A stretch of 49,055 bases of DNA from Planctomycetaceae bacterium (GCA_031278315.1 JAITKS010000177.1:1-49055); one strand, 5' to 3'. Positions 1 through 9,358 are shown, counted from the stretch's first letter. Notes: generated by a model not told the origin, from the letters alone. Translations and numbers: made by a program.

Positions 1-104
1 AATATTTGTTCTCGATATTTCATTGTCCGAAAAGATTGCATTAGCTTTTTGAATCGGATAAAAAAATTGTATCAGAGCAAATGTAGTAAGCAAAAGATGT
101 AAAT

Positions 105-164
105 TCAAACGTAAAATCAGATGTAAAATCAAACGTAAAATCAGACGTAATTTCAGATGTCCGA
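105..164. repeat. 12-bp tandem repeat, five units
   Basis: Five consecutive 12-bp units of the form TCARAYGTAAAA run through this stretch; the last two are degenerate. It lies in the gene-free first 570 bases, which otherwise hold only AT-rich sequence and one copy of the dispersed CGCCGAAATTCATA-type repeat at about 296-365 (read on the minus strand). I see no gene in this gap. Confidence 0.7.
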
Positions 165-418
165 ATCGTGAAAATTGTGAAATTTTATGTTTAATTTGAT
201 TATTTCCCGCCGGTTTACTTTTTGAATAAAAAGACAATAATTCCTGCGGTAATTTCATTGAAATTAAAAATTGATTTATAAAAAAATTACAGTACGATTA
301 CAGTTGTACTATGAATTTCGGCGGTTACAAAGATAATTTGTTAAAATCTGATTTATTGTATTTAGGAATAACAGCGGAATAAGCAGAATTTTTAAGTATG
401 AATTAGCTGAAAATTTAT

Positions 419-445
419 TTGACAAAACCGAATAATTAATATTAT
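419..445 (+). promoter_or_regulatory. Possible promoter of pdxA
   Basis: A TTGACA box (419-424) is followed after 15 bases by TATTAT (440-445), about 130 bases before the pdxA start. The spacer is shorter than the ideal 17, so this is a weak candidate. Confidence 0.3.
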
Positions 446-574
446 CGGTATATTTGTAAAAATTCTTTAGTTATATTTTAAGATAAATTATCACATAGAA
501 TTGCTTACAGGAATATGCAATATATTAAAAAGTCAAAAAAGAAAAAAAGAATAACAAGATAATTGAAAAAAATT

Positions 575-1621
575 ATGGGATTGATTGGTATAACGATTGG
601 CGATGTTGCCGGTATTGGAGCTGAAATCATTGTTCGTGCTTGGTCTGATATTGTTGATGAGTTTGGTAATTGTGCGGTTGTTTTTGGTCACCCTGAGATA
701 TTACGGCGGGCGATCAAATTACTTAAACTCGATTTAGAAGTTGTTACCGTTGATAAAATTTGTAACATTTTTAGTGATATTACGAATGCGGTATTTTATA
801 AAAAACAGATTCCATGTATTAGTTGTTCGGATGATTCTGTTTTACAAGTTTTACCTGCTTCGATTGACAAACGAGCAGGTGAAGCGGCATTCCGTGCGAT
901 TAACTTTGCAATTGAAGCGGCGTTATCGGGTGAAATTGATGCGGTTGTTACGGCACCGATTCACAAGGGGTCGCTTAATCTTGCCGGTTATAATTATCCG
1001 GGTCATACAGAAATTTTTGCTCAACGTTGTGGTGTGAATGACTACGCAATGATGCTGTATCTGCCGGCAGGCAAAGGAATCTATTCGACAGATGGACTTG
1101 CTGTCGTACATGTTACGCTTCATACTGCAATGCGGAATATATTTGAACAGATAACGATTGATTCTGTATTCTCCAAGATTAAACTTGCAGATGAATTTAT
1201 GACAAGGCTGACGAATCGGCGGCCTGTGATTGGTGTTTGTTCGTTGAATCCGCATGCGGGTGAGGGCGGTTTATTTGGTGATGAGGAAAAAACAAAAATT
1301 AGTCCGGCAATAGAATTATCTCGTAGAAATGGAATTAACGTTTGCGATGTTTCGCCGGCAGATACGATTATGATAGACGCAAGAAACGGAAAATATGACG
1401 CTGTTGTTGCTATGTTTCATGATCAAGGTCATATCGCTTTGAAGTTATTAGACATGCATAGAGCTGTAAATGTAACGTTGGGATTACCGATAATCCGAAC
1501 AAGTGTTGCACACGGCACAGCATTTGACAAAGCGTGGCAAGGTCAAGCTGAAACGGGCAGTATGTTAGAGTCGTTTCGCACTGCAAAAAAACTTGTTGAA
1601 AATAAATATAAAAAAAATTAA
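575..1621 (+). CDS. pdxA: 4-hydroxythreonine-4-phosphate dehydrogenase PdxA
   Basis: PdxA oxidises 4-phosphohydroxy-L-threonine with NAD(P) in the DXP-dependent route to pyridoxal 5'-phosphate; it is a cytoplasmic, divalent-metal-dependent homodimer. The family signatures are visible: the N-terminal ITIGDVAGIGAEI, the TAPIHKGSLNLAGYNYPGHTE stretch, the HVTLHTA histidine and MFHDQGHIALK, which together supply the metal-binding histidines. The length (348 residues) is close to the usual 330. A TTG at 563 would add four residues; I prefer the ATG at 575 because it places the family motif at the normal distance. No strong Shine-Dalgarno is visible. Only 26 bases separate it from the next gene, so the two are probably cotranscribed. 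A PdxA2-type role in threonate or erythronate catabolism is an alternative, because a flavin 2-hydroxyacid dehydrogenase follows directly. Confidence 0.93.
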   Translation: MGLIGITIGDVAGIGAEIIVRAWSDIVDEFGNCAVVFGHPEILRRAIKLLKLDLEVVTVDKICNIFSDITNAVFYKKQIPCISCSDDSVLQVLPASIDKRAGEAAFRAINFAIEAALSGEIDAVVTAPIHKGSLNLAGYNYPGHTEIFAQRCGVNDYAMMLYLPAGKGIYSTDGLAVVHVTLHTAMRNIFEQITIDSVFSKIKLADEFMTRLTNRRPVIGVCSLNPHAGEGGLFGDEEKTKISPAIELSRRNGINVCDVSPADTIMIDARNGKYDAVVAMFHDQGHIALKLLDMHRAVNVTLGLPIIRTSVAHGTAFDKAWQGQAETGSMLESFRTAKKLVENKYKKN

Positions 1622-1626
1622 AAGTG

Positions 1627-1640
1627 TGATCATGTGATCA
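1627..1640. promoter_or_regulatory. Tandem TGATCA palindromes between pdxA and the oxidoreductase
   Basis: Two copies of the palindrome TGATCA, separated by TG, fill most of the 26-base junction, eight bases before the next start codon. The site could be an operator, but no regulator can be named from sequence. Confidence 0.3.
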
Positions 1641-1647
1641 GTTTAAA

Positions 1648-4600
1648 ATGCTTTATCTCACGCCAACACAAGAACGATTACGCGATGATATACGAGGGTT
1701 GATCAAAGGTGAAATTCGTTGCGACGAAGTTACTCTTCAACTTTATTCGACCGATGGAGGTTTGCTTCAATGTAAACCGCAAGGTGTTGTTTTTCCGCGT
1801 GATATTGATGATGTCGTTGCTTGCACGAAATATGCAGCTGAACGCGGAATACCTTTACACGCAAGAGGTGCAGGAACAGGAAAATGCGGCGGCGCTATCG
1901 GTGAAGGAATCGTTCTTGATTTCAGCCGATTTATGAGAAAAATCGTATCTCTCGAACATAATTATGTTGTCGTTCAACCCGGAATTGTAAGGTATCGTCT
2001 TAATGAATTATTGACTAAAATTCAGGGCAGAATTTTTGGTCCCGTATCTGGTTTTGAGCCGACTGCAACAATCGGCGGAATACTTGCAAGAAACGGCGCA
2101 GGAGTGAACTGGCTGAAATATGGATTTCCGAGTGAGCATCTTTGCGGATTGAAAATTGTAACAGCAAACGGTAACGTGTTGAATCTTGACTGTAACAAAT
2201 TGCCCGAAGCGATAGATTCCGATCCGATTATGAATAATTCTTTCGAGGCAACAGCAACAAAATTTGAAACAAACGAAAATAATTTAGCACGAGGAATCGC
2301 ATTTGCACGAAGTTTAGTTTTGGGCAAAGAGCATACGTTAGCAGATAAAATTTATAACGTATTAAATTCTTCGTTTGATGAGATTCGTTTGATGAATATG
2401 TTACCTCCGATTAATTCTGCCGGATATGCGTTAAATCATATTTTGAAGGGTGCGTATGGGAATCATATCGATATTGCGCGGTTGATTTGCGGCAGTGAGG
2501 GGACACTAGGATTGATTGTTGAAGCGAAATTAAAGACCGTTCCAATTCCTGTTCGCCGTGCGTGTGCGGTTTTATTTTTTGACTCGTTTGAGAAAGTTGC
2601 ACACACCGTAGATATGATTCAAGATTTTAATCCGATCTTATGTGAGCTGTTTGATCGGCGGCAATTAAATTTAGCTGTCGAATGGAAACCGCTATTCCGT
2701 AATATTTTACCAACAGACAGTGAAGCCGCTTTGTTGATCGAACTTAATACTAATTCTGAAAATAATACTAATTCTGAAAAACCGGATACCTCAATTGATA
2801 ATGATGCTGAAATAAATGAACTGATAAAAAATATGCTCGACAAAATTGTCGTAAAAGAATCGTTGTGCGAAAAAATATTACGAATTGAGACGCCGGAGCA
2901 ATTTGTGTTATTTGATGAATTTCGGCGTCATGGTTCGTTAGTGTTATTTCAGATGCGTCAATCGTATCAGCCGCTTTCGATTTTCGATGATGTTGCAATT
3001 CCTTTGACGGCAATTCATGAATTTATTCCGGCGGTTCTTAATTTGTTAAAGCGTCATGAAATTACGGCATCGTTATCGGGGCATGTCGGGCAGGGACATT
3101 TAAGAATAACGCCGATTCTTGATTTGAAACGTTCCGATTTCGTACAACAATTGCGGACTTTGGCAAATGATATTTACATGCTGATTATAAGTGTCGGCGG
3201 AAGTATTAGTTCTGATTGCGGTGAGGGATATTTGAAATCTGTTTTTTTGCCGCATCAATATCCGTCTTTGATGCCGGTGTTTAGAAAAATTAAGAAAATT
3301 TTCGATCCAAAAAATATTTTTAATCCGGGCAAAATTATTCCAGACAACGAAATTTGGACTCAAAGAATTCGACGCGGAATAAATTTACGAGGCTCGGATC
3401 ATCCTGAAAAATTTGATACTTCAGCGTTTAAAATCGAAGACAACTTGAGCGGTTTATTTTTACTTGATGTACAAAAGCGTCAGGCTGAGTTAGAAAGCAA
3501 ATTGCTCTCTGAAGAACGCAAACAAACGGATTTTAAATCTGATTCGAATAATAACGATGTTTCGGTCAATACGGAAAACGATGATAATGTTAAGACGAAA
3601 GTATCTACAATTAACGTTACGAAAATTAATGACGGCACGGCGAGAAATCAACTTGAGTTACAACTTAAATGGGAACCGGAACGATTTTTTGAACCGACTT
3701 ATCTTTGTAATGGTTGCGGTGATTGTTTGCGGTTAGATCGATTAGTTCGGATGTGTCCGATATTTCGCAGGCATCCGGATGAAGATGCTGCTCCGAGAAG
3801 CAAAGCGAATTTGTTGAGGGGAATACTTGAAGGCGAGTTAGGGCTGCATGTATTTACGTCGGAACGTGTAAATGAAATCGCTGAATTTTGTTTACATTGT
3901 AAAATGTGTGCGGTTGAGTGTCCGGCTTCGGTTGATGTTTCGCAACTGGCGTTTAATTGTAAGGGATTTCATGTTGCAGCGTCGGGGTTATCGTTGGAAG
4001 ACATTTTTTTTTCACGGATAGATGTCGTGTTACGATTAGCGTCGTTTGTGAGTTGTCCAGTAAATTGGGCAATATCGAATCGAGTAATGCGATGGTTAAT
4101 CGAGAAAATTTTGCAGATACCGAGAGGAAGAAATTTACCAACGCTTGCGAAATTATCTTTTCTAACAAGATTGAAATGGGTAAAACGATTAACAAATGTT
4201 GTACCGCGAAATGTATCAGAAAATGAAAAGGATATAAAAATCAGTTTTAAAAATAACAATCAGAATAACAATGAGAATGATATAGATAATGATAATGATA
4301 TAGAATCAAAGTTAAAATTATCTTTATCAAGCGGCAAGGGTGTTAATGAATTTGGTGAAGATAGTTATGATAAAACGATCAGTGATAAAATTAAGAAAAA
4401 CGCAGGAAAAAAGGTTGCGGTTTTTGTTGATACGTATTTGAATTATTTTGACACGAAATTAGTAGAGTTAGCTGTTCGGATATTGGAACACAATGGATTT
4501 GAGGTTCATATTCCGCCGCGGCAATGGTCATCGGGGCTTTCTGCGTTTACGGTCGGGGACAGGGAACATGCGGAACGTTTAGCGAGACACAATGTTTTGT

Positions 4601-5172
4601 TGTTGTCAGATTTGATAAGGCAAAGTTATCAAGTTATTGCGATTGAACCGGCGACAGCTTCGTGTATTACTCGCGAGTATAAATATGTAGCGGATGATAT
4701 AGATGTTGCGTTTGTAGCTTCTAATGTTGTTGATTTTTGTGATTTTTTGTATCGAACTTATAAATCGGATAATTTGAGAATGGATTTTAGGGCAATAAAT
4801 TTAAAAGTTGGTTATCATGCTCCGTGCCGTGCGATTGTAAACACGGTAGGCAGGGTAAATGTACCAACGCCGGCGGAGAAAATCTTAAAATTAATTCCCG
4901 GATTAGATGTACGAAGAATTGAACGAGGGTGTTGCGGAATGGCTGGAATGTTTGGTTTGAAAATTAGAAATTATCATCGAAGTATGCAAATCGGTTTACC
5001 GTTAGTCAAGGAGATGAAAAACATAGATATAGATGTCGGTGCAACTGATTGTATGACTTGTAAACTTCAAATTGAGCAAAGTGTAAACAAAAAGATATTA
5101 CATCCGATAACGTTAATTGCCGCAGCATATCAAATAATTTCAGACAAAGATTATTTAAAAAACCGTTATTAA
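1648..5172 (+). CDS. FAD-linked oxidase / 4Fe-4S / CCG-domain dehydrogenase (YdiJ/D-lactate dehydrogenase type)
   Basis: A single 1174-residue chain combines the three modules of the YdiJ-type D-2-hydroxyacid dehydrogenases. Residues about 40-560 are a PCMH-type FAD domain with its C-terminal cap (PRDIDDVVACTKYA, ARGAGTGKCGG, GSEGTLG). Residues 687-760 hold a two-cluster ferredoxin domain (C687-x2-C-x2-C and C748-x2-C-x2-C-x3-CP). The C-terminal third is GlpC-like with HAPC (about 1057-1060) and GCCG (about 1094-1097). Such enzymes oxidise D-lactate or D-2-hydroxyglutarate and pass electrons to quinone or another acceptor. It is longer than E. coli YdiJ (1018) because of Asn/Ser/Asp-rich insertions near residues 370-395, 635-665 and 870-920. 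The substrate cannot be read from sequence. It probably shares an operon with pdxA. Confidence 0.88.
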   Translation: MLYLTPTQERLRDDIRGLIKGEIRCDEVTLQLYSTDGGLLQCKPQGVVFPRDIDDVVACTKYAAERGIPLHARGAGTGKCGGAIGEGIVLDFSRFMRKIVSLEHNYVVVQPGIVRYRLNELLTKIQGRIFGPVSGFEPTATIGGILARNGAGVNWLKYGFPSEHLCGLKIVTANGNVLNLDCNKLPEAIDSDPIMNNSFEATATKFETNENNLARGIAFARSLVLGKEHTLADKIYNVLNSSFDEIRLMNMLPPINSAGYALNHILKGAYGNHIDIARLICGSEGTLGLIVEAKLKTVPIPVRRACAVLFFDSFEKVAHTVDMIQDFNPILCELFDRRQLNLAVEWKPLFRNILPTDSEAALLIELNTNSENNTNSEKPDTSIDNDAEINELIKNMLDKIVVKESLCEKILRIETPEQFVLFDEFRRHGSLVLFQMRQSYQPLSIFDDVAIPLTAIHEFIPAVLNLLKRHEITASLSGHVGQGHLRITPILDLKRSDFVQQLRTLANDIYMLIISVGGSISSDCGEGYLKSVFLPHQYPSLMPVFRKIKKIFDPKNIFNPGKIIPDNEIWTQRIRRGINLRGSDHPEKFDTSAFKIEDNLSGLFLLDVQKRQAELESKLLSEERKQTDFKSDSNNNDVSVNTENDDNVKTKVSTINVTKINDGTARNQLELQLKWEPERFFEPTYLCNGCGDCLRLDRLVRMCPIFRRHPDEDAAPRSKANLLRGILEGELGLHVFTSERVNEIAEFCLHCKMCAVECPASVDVSQLAFNCKGFHVAASGLSLEDIFFSRIDVVLRLASFVSCPVNWAISNRVMRWLIEKILQIPRGRNLPTLAKLSFLTRLKWVKRLTNVVPRNVSENEKDIKISFKNNNQNNNENDIDNDNDIESKLKLSLSSGKGVNEFGEDSYDKTISDKIKKNAGKKVAVFVDTYLNYFDTKLVELAVRILEHNGFEVHIPPRQWSSGLSAFTVGDREHAERLARHNVLLLSDLIRQSYQVIAIEPATASCITREYKYVADDIDVAFVASNVVDFCDFLYRTYKSDNLRMDFRAINLKVGYHAPCRAIVNTVGRVNVPTPAEKILKLIPGLDVRRIERGCCGMAGMFGLKIRNYHRSMQIGLPLVKEMKNIDIDVGATDCMTCKLQIEQSVNKKILHPITLIAAAYQIISDKDYLKNRY

Positions 5173-5185
5173 AAATTTCGTCATA

Positions 5186-5214
5186 CCTCGTTGAAAAAAA
5201 AATTTTTTCAGAGG
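5186..5214 (+). terminator. Possible terminator after the oxidoreductase
   Basis: CCTC and an A-run pair with a T-run and GAGG to form a hairpin starting 14 bases after the stop codon. The stem contains a two-base bulge and is largely A:T, and the downstream T tract is interrupted, so the call is tentative. Confidence 0.4.
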
Positions 5215-5262
5215 TTTCAATTTCATTTTTAGCCAACCTTATTTTTCACATTAAATTTGCTA

Positions 5263-5292
5263 TTGACACGCAACCATGTAAAACGTTATCAT
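5263..5292 (+). promoter_or_regulatory. Likely promoter of lptB
   Basis: A perfect TTGACA (5263-5268) is followed after 18 bases by TATCAT (5287-5292). It lies in the 296-base gap before lptB and would give a leader of about 170 bases. The leader overlaps a copy of the dispersed CGCCGAAATTCATA-type repeat (about 5325-5445, minus-strand orientation). Confidence 0.5.
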
Positions 5293-5468
5293 CCGCAAAC
5301 AATTTTTTTGTGAATCGTACTAATAAAATTTACACATCATACTATAAATTTCGATGATATAATTACTACTCATTAAAGAATATCCATTCCAAATAAATAA
5401 TCAAAATAACTCAAACCAAAATTAAAGTGAGAACAGTTTTAAACAAACATTAAACAAGTCTAATCCAG

Positions 5469-6926
5469 ATGTTAAAACAAACTACAACTAATTCAAATAT
5501 GACTAATATCAATACTGTCAATATTATTCCCCGCCGCACTTTATCTAATAGTGTCAACGTTAGTTCGAATTCTGATCTTGGTAAAGATTCATTACGTCAA
5601 ATTCCGATAGTACTTCGCGCAGACGGATTAGTCAAAATATACGGCAAACGGCGCGTTGTTGACGGAGTCTCTTTTCATGTCAATCGAGGCGAAATAGTTG
5701 GTTTGTTAGGACCAAACGGTGCAGGTAAAACAACTAGCTTCCGAATGGTCTGCGGATTAATTAGCTCAAACGGCGGGATCGTATATTTGGGACCGCACGA
5801 TATAACAAATTGGCCAATGTACCGCCGCAGCCGTGAAGGCGGAATGGGATACTTGCCTCAAGATAAAAGCGTATTCCAAAAATTAAGTGTACAAAATAAT
5901 CTGCTTGCTATAATGGAAATGATCGGCGTGAAAAAACAAGACCGCCTAGAAAGATGTAACGAATTACTCGAAAAATTCAAACTAACACATTTACGCCGAA
6001 ATATGGGCGGCAGCCTGTCAGGAGGTGAAAAAAGACGCCTAGAAATCGCTCGTGCTCTCGTGTCAAATCCAAAAATTATTTTGCTCGATGAACCGTTTGC
6101 CGCCGTCGATCCTATCACCGTAACAAGCATTCAAGCTATTATTAGACAACTCTCAAACGAAGGTATTTCTATTCTAATTACAGACCACTCCGTACAAGAT
6201 ACACTACAAATTACACATCGAAGTTATGTAATTCGAACCGGTCAAGTTCTGTGTCATGGTACGCCGGAAGAAGTTATAAACAATGCCGAAGCTCGAAAAG
6301 TTTATTTCGGCGAAAATGTAAATGTCGGACAAATAAAATCAACAAATGTAAAAATTGATCATTCTACCGACACTAACCCAAAAATAATTTCAGATAAAAA
6401 AATTACTCCCGTACAAAATTTACATGATTCGAAAGATTCTTATAAATCATACGAATCGGAAAAAAATAAAATTAAAAATGAATTATTCGACGACACCGCA
6501 AGTACCGTTCTAATCGAAAATAGAAATATCGAAAATAGAAATTATGACACAAGACCAAAAATTATTCAGAAAGAACCTAATCATAAATCAAACACACATA
6601 GACCGCTAATCGAATCAGCTCATCAAACAGACAAAACTACAAACAAACTCGATCTAACTTCGCAGCGTCATATTGATTCACAAGCTTCTATTATGAACGG
6701 CAACAACAGCAGCAGCAACAACAACAATAATTCAACACGCCCCGCAACTCGCCGATTGATTCCGTCGTCATCGTCTGTAATTATTCCTGCCGCTCAATTC
6801 GAATCAATCGAAGGTTCGCCGGTTCGGTCTTCGGCACAAAATCAAAAAACAAAGTCTGATTCTAATCTATCATCGTCTGGTATTATGCAAGTGTTAGGCA
6901 CAATGTTTTTCGGGAAAAATCGATAA
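5469..6926 (+). CDS. lptB: LPS export ABC transporter ATP-binding protein LptB with long C-terminal extension
   Basis: This is the ATPase that powers lipopolysaccharide extraction by the LptB2FG complex at the inner membrane. All ABC motifs are present: Walker A GPNGAGKT (81-88), a Q-loop in YLPQDKSVFQKLSV, signature LSGGEKRR (from 183), Walker B IILLDEP (203-209) and the switch histidine H240. The YLPQ-x4-F-x-KLSV context is characteristic of LptB rather than amino-acid transporters. The chain is 485 residues where LptB is normally about 240. A Ser/Asn-rich N-terminus of about 47 residues precedes the core, and about 190 low-complexity, Asn/Ser-rich residues follow it. No closer in-frame start is evident. 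No other lpt gene is in the window, so the transporter's membrane subunits must be encoded elsewhere. Confidence 0.88.
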   Translation: MLKQTTTNSNMTNINTVNIIPRRTLSNSVNVSSNSDLGKDSLRQIPIVLRADGLVKIYGKRRVVDGVSFHVNRGEIVGLLGPNGAGKTTSFRMVCGLISSNGGIVYLGPHDITNWPMYRRSREGGMGYLPQDKSVFQKLSVQNNLLAIMEMIGVKKQDRLERCNELLEKFKLTHLRRNMGGSLSGGEKRRLEIARALVSNPKIILLDEPFAAVDPITVTSIQAIIRQLSNEGISILITDHSVQDTLQITHRSYVIRTGQVLCHGTPEEVINNAEARKVYFGENVNVGQIKSTNVKIDHSTDTNPKIISDKKITPVQNLHDSKDSYKSYESEKNKIKNELFDDTASTVLIENRNIENRNYDTRPKIIQKEPNHKSNTHRPLIESAHQTDKTTNKLDLTSQRHIDSQASIMNGNNSSSNNNNNSTRPATRRLIPSSSSVIIPAAQFESIEGSPVRSSAQNQKTKSDSNLSSSGIMQVLGTMFFGKNR

Positions 6927-6947
6927 AAAATCGTAAACAGAATAATC

Positions 6948-6970
6948 GTAATATATCAGTGGAATAATTT
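6948..6970 (+). repeat. Solo GTAATATATCAGTGGAAT motif
   Basis: A single copy of the dispersed motif that elsewhere forms the ends of MITE-like elements. It lies in the 148-base gap between the converging lptB and scpB genes, with no matching inverted partner nearby. Confidence 0.7.
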
Positions 6971-7034
6971 ATTTTTTTTGCGGGACGGGTTATCTTTTTC
7001 GTTACAAAAAAATAATTTTAAAATTAAATATTAA

Positions 7035-7063
7035 CGTTCACAAAATAAAAAATTCTGTGAGCG
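7035..7063. terminator. Possible shared terminator between lptB and scpB
   Basis: CGTTCACA (7035-7042) pairs with TGTGAGCG (7056-7063) with one G:T wobble, between two converging genes. The T-runs expected on each strand are weak. Confidence 0.28.
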
Positions 7064-7074
7064 GTTACAATATT

Positions 7075-7842
7075 TTATTGTTGTTGGTTTGATTCAATTT
7101 CTTTTTTGTTTATAGTTTCATAATCTGGCAGATCGTTTAGATTTTTTAATCCGAATATTTGTTGAAAATATTTTGTTGTTCCGTAGAAAAAAGGACGTCC
7201 TAGTTCTTCAGATCGTCCTACAATTTTGACTAGATTTTTTTCTAGTAGTTGTCTTATTAAATCTCCGCATTGTACGCCGCGTAGTTTTTCGATTTCAGCT
7301 CTGTGAACCGGTTGTTTGTAAGCTATCACCGCCAACGTTTCCATCGCTGGAGAACTTAATCTCACAATAACCGGAGTCTCTTGAACCCGCAAAAGCCACG
7401 CTGCAAACTCTGGACGAGTCCGAAGTTGAACTCCGCCTGCTACCTCAACAATATGAAACGAAAAATGTTGTTTGTCATAACGTTGATTTAAGTCTCGTAA
7501 TATTTGTTTAACTCGATAACCATCGGGTAAATCTGCCAACATGCTTATTCGGCGTAATGTAAGAGGCTCGCGGCTCAAAAATAATACCGCCTCAACTCGC
7601 GATAAAAATTCATTTCGATCTTTGTCCGGCGTATTAACAAAATTGTTTTCAATATCAAAACCGATGCTGGTAATGTCTGACTTTGATGTTAAATCGTTGT
7701 CGATGTCAAAATTATTATTGTGATTATTTTCTTGACCGCATGCAAAATTTTTATGCCAAAGCTGCAACTTATTTGATAAATTTCTAACTGGACAACGTAA
7801 CAAATTATCATGCACACGACAAATATTAAACGGATGATTCAT
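7075..7842 (-). CDS. scpB: Segregation and condensation protein B (ScpB)
   Basis: ScpB is the winged-helix kleisin-associated subunit that works with ScpA and SMC in chromosome compaction and segregation. The diagnostic ScpB core starts near residue 76 (FLSRVEAVLFLSREPLTLRR) and continues through VAGGVQLRTRPEFAAWL, LSSPAMETLAVIAYKQPV-x-RAEIE-x-LRGV and the LGRPFFYGTTKYFQQIFGL wing. About 75 Asn/Asp-rich residues precede the core, so the 255-residue product is longer than the usual 180-200. A later start is conceivable, but no better in-frame ATG with a ribosome site is evident. ScpA, its usual neighbour, is not in the window. Confidence 0.92.
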   Translation of the reverse strand: MNHPFNICRVHDNLLRCPVRNLSNKLQLWHKNFACGQENNHNNNFDIDNDLTSKSDITSIGFDIENNFVNTPDKDRNEFLSRVEAVLFLSREPLTLRRISMLADLPDGYRVKQILRDLNQRYDKQHFSFHIVEVAGGVQLRTRPEFAAWLLRVQETPVIVRLSSPAMETLAVIAYKQPVHRAEIEKLRGVQCGDLIRQLLEKNLVKIVGRSEELGRPFFYGTTKYFQQIFGLKNLNDLPDYETINKKEIESNQQQ

Positions 7843-7977
7843 AATTAAAATAAAAAAAGTATAAAAAATTTTTCGTTACAAAAATATCGTTTTATATCGT
7901 TTTACCGAAATTTATAACACGATACGAATATTTCATAACACAAATAATTAATAAGGCAACATTGAAAATTCTGTTTA

Positions 7978-8086
7978 TTGGTAACTATTCAGTAACATTA
8001 CCATTTCTATTATTTCAGATTTTTTTATTAATCACAGAGAATACAGAGAAGGCGATTGGGGTAATATTCTACTGAATAGTTACCAA
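7978..8086. mobile_element. Small inverted-repeat (MITE-like) element
   Basis: TTGGTAACTATTCAGTA at 7978-7994 is repeated in inverted form at 8070-8086, and the arms extend inward with a two-base length difference (ACATTACC versus AGAATATTACC). The 109-bp element has no coding capacity. The arm resembles the window's GTAATATATCAGTGGAATATT terminal motif, so it may be a divergent member of that family. It occupies part of the 714-base gap between scpB and the RRM gene; the rest is T-rich sequence plus a short copy of the CGAAATTCATA-type repeat near 7897-7935. Confidence 0.65.
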
Positions 8087-8556
8087 AAACTAAATAACAA
8101 AATAAACGAAAAAAATTTTTTTATATATTTTTTTTCGCTGTTTATACAATCTTTTTTTGCTTATTTTGTTTTTTTGAGTTGTTTCAAATCTTTCAACGTA
8201 AAAAAATTTCAAAATTGCTATTGATTTTATTTTCAAAGATGTTACAATTCTCCCCTTATTATGTTACTTCGTTAATTACTAGACATTTTGCTGTTAATTT
8301 AAATGTTTATGATTTTTATTAGTTGGAAATGTTAAATCTGTAATTTGCAAAAAGCAGTAACATGATACGTAGTAGTAGAAAAGATTGATCTCAAATGGAT
8401 ATTTGTTGTGTATTCTTTTGGTTTGATTTCCTCTGCTTCAATAATTTCGACAGGATGACGTCTCCTCTTTTTGGCGTCTTGGGTATTCTTCTTCTTGCCG
8501 TTGGAAGTAAGAAATCCGACTTTTTTTATATTCTTGACGGCAAAAGGAAGATTGAG

Positions 8557-8883
8557 ATGAAGATTTACGTTGGTAACCTCGCTTACCGTACTACAGATGA
8601 CGAAATCCGTCAAGAGTTTGAGAAATATGGTTCTGTCAATCAGGTCGATATAATAACCGATCGCGAAACAGGCCGCTCTAAAGGATTCGGTTTCGTTGAA
8701 ATGCCGGACGACGAAGAGGCTAATAAAGCTATCGAAGCCCTTGATGGTTTCAGTATTGGCGAAAGAACTCTAAAAGTGAATGAGGCTCTTCCCAAAGCAC
8801 CGCGTTCAGGAGGCTACGGCGGCGGAGGCGGAGGAAGATCTCGCGGACACCGAGATCGCGGAGATCGTGAGAAACGATATTAA
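8557..8883 (+). CDS. RRM-domain RNA-binding protein
   Basis: A 108-residue single RRM protein of the bacterial/cyanobacterial Rbp type, which binds RNA and is often cold-induced. RNP2 (IYVGNL) lies at the N-terminus and RNP1 (KGFGFVEM) near residues 43-50, followed by a Gly/Arg-rich tail (GGYGGGGGGRSRGHRDRGDR) typical of the family. The frame stays open upstream to 8395, but those residues do not resemble an RRM. The ATG at 8557 gives the normal N-terminus (MKIYVGN) and has an AGGAAG ribosome site about eight bases upstream. The long leader (from about 8280) may carry regulation. The gene stands alone. Confidence 0.93.
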   Translation: MKIYVGNLAYRTTDDEIRQEFEKYGSVNQVDIITDRETGRSKGFGFVEMPDDEEANKAIEALDGFSIGERTLKVNEALPKAPRSGGYGGGGGGRSRGHRDRGDREKRY

Positions 8884-9255
8884 TCGTTTATCGAATGTAT
8901 CGCCCGCAAAAAAACAAAAAACTTTTGCACAACTCACATGACGAACTTCAACAACATGAAAACGACAGAAAACAAAATATACTGTCAAATTTCAAATAGA
9001 TAATCCGGCAGCGATAAATCAAAAGTTCAAGTGTAAGTAGTTTAAAACTAGTTTTTTCTAACCACAGAGTTATCAGAATTTAATATTCGAAATTATGGGG
9101 GATAAAAAATAATTTTTTTTGAATAACAAGTTAAACTAATTTAAAAATTGATATACGAAAGATTTTTTACATGACTTCTTATCGTATGTTTTATTTTTTT
9201 GAATTGTTTCTTATCTCAAAAAAATGAAAATTAAGTTTTAAAAGTTTTCAGAAGA

Positions 9256-9338
9256 GACGGACAACATAACCAGATTTTGTTGACTAAATAGGTCAATAAT
9301 TTAAGGAAACAAATTGTTAATGTTGTTCGTCTTTTTTT
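9256..9338 (+). terminator. Long-range hairpin with T-run after the RRM gene
   Basis: GACGGACAACAT (9256-9267) pairs with ATGTTGTTCGTC (9320-9331, one G:T), and the second arm runs directly into eight T residues. A nested TTGAC/GTCAA hairpin lies in the loop (9280-9296). The position between two converging genes fits a terminator for the plus strand, although the 52-base loop is unusual. The remaining gap from 8884 to 9255 shows nothing else. Confidence 0.42.
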
Positions 9339-9358
9339 TATATATGTATTGTAAAATA

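Noticed and set aside
8395..8556. 54-residue N-terminal extension of the RRM protein
   Set aside because: The extension has no similarity to RRM proteins, and MKIYVGN with AGGAAG upstream is the standard start.
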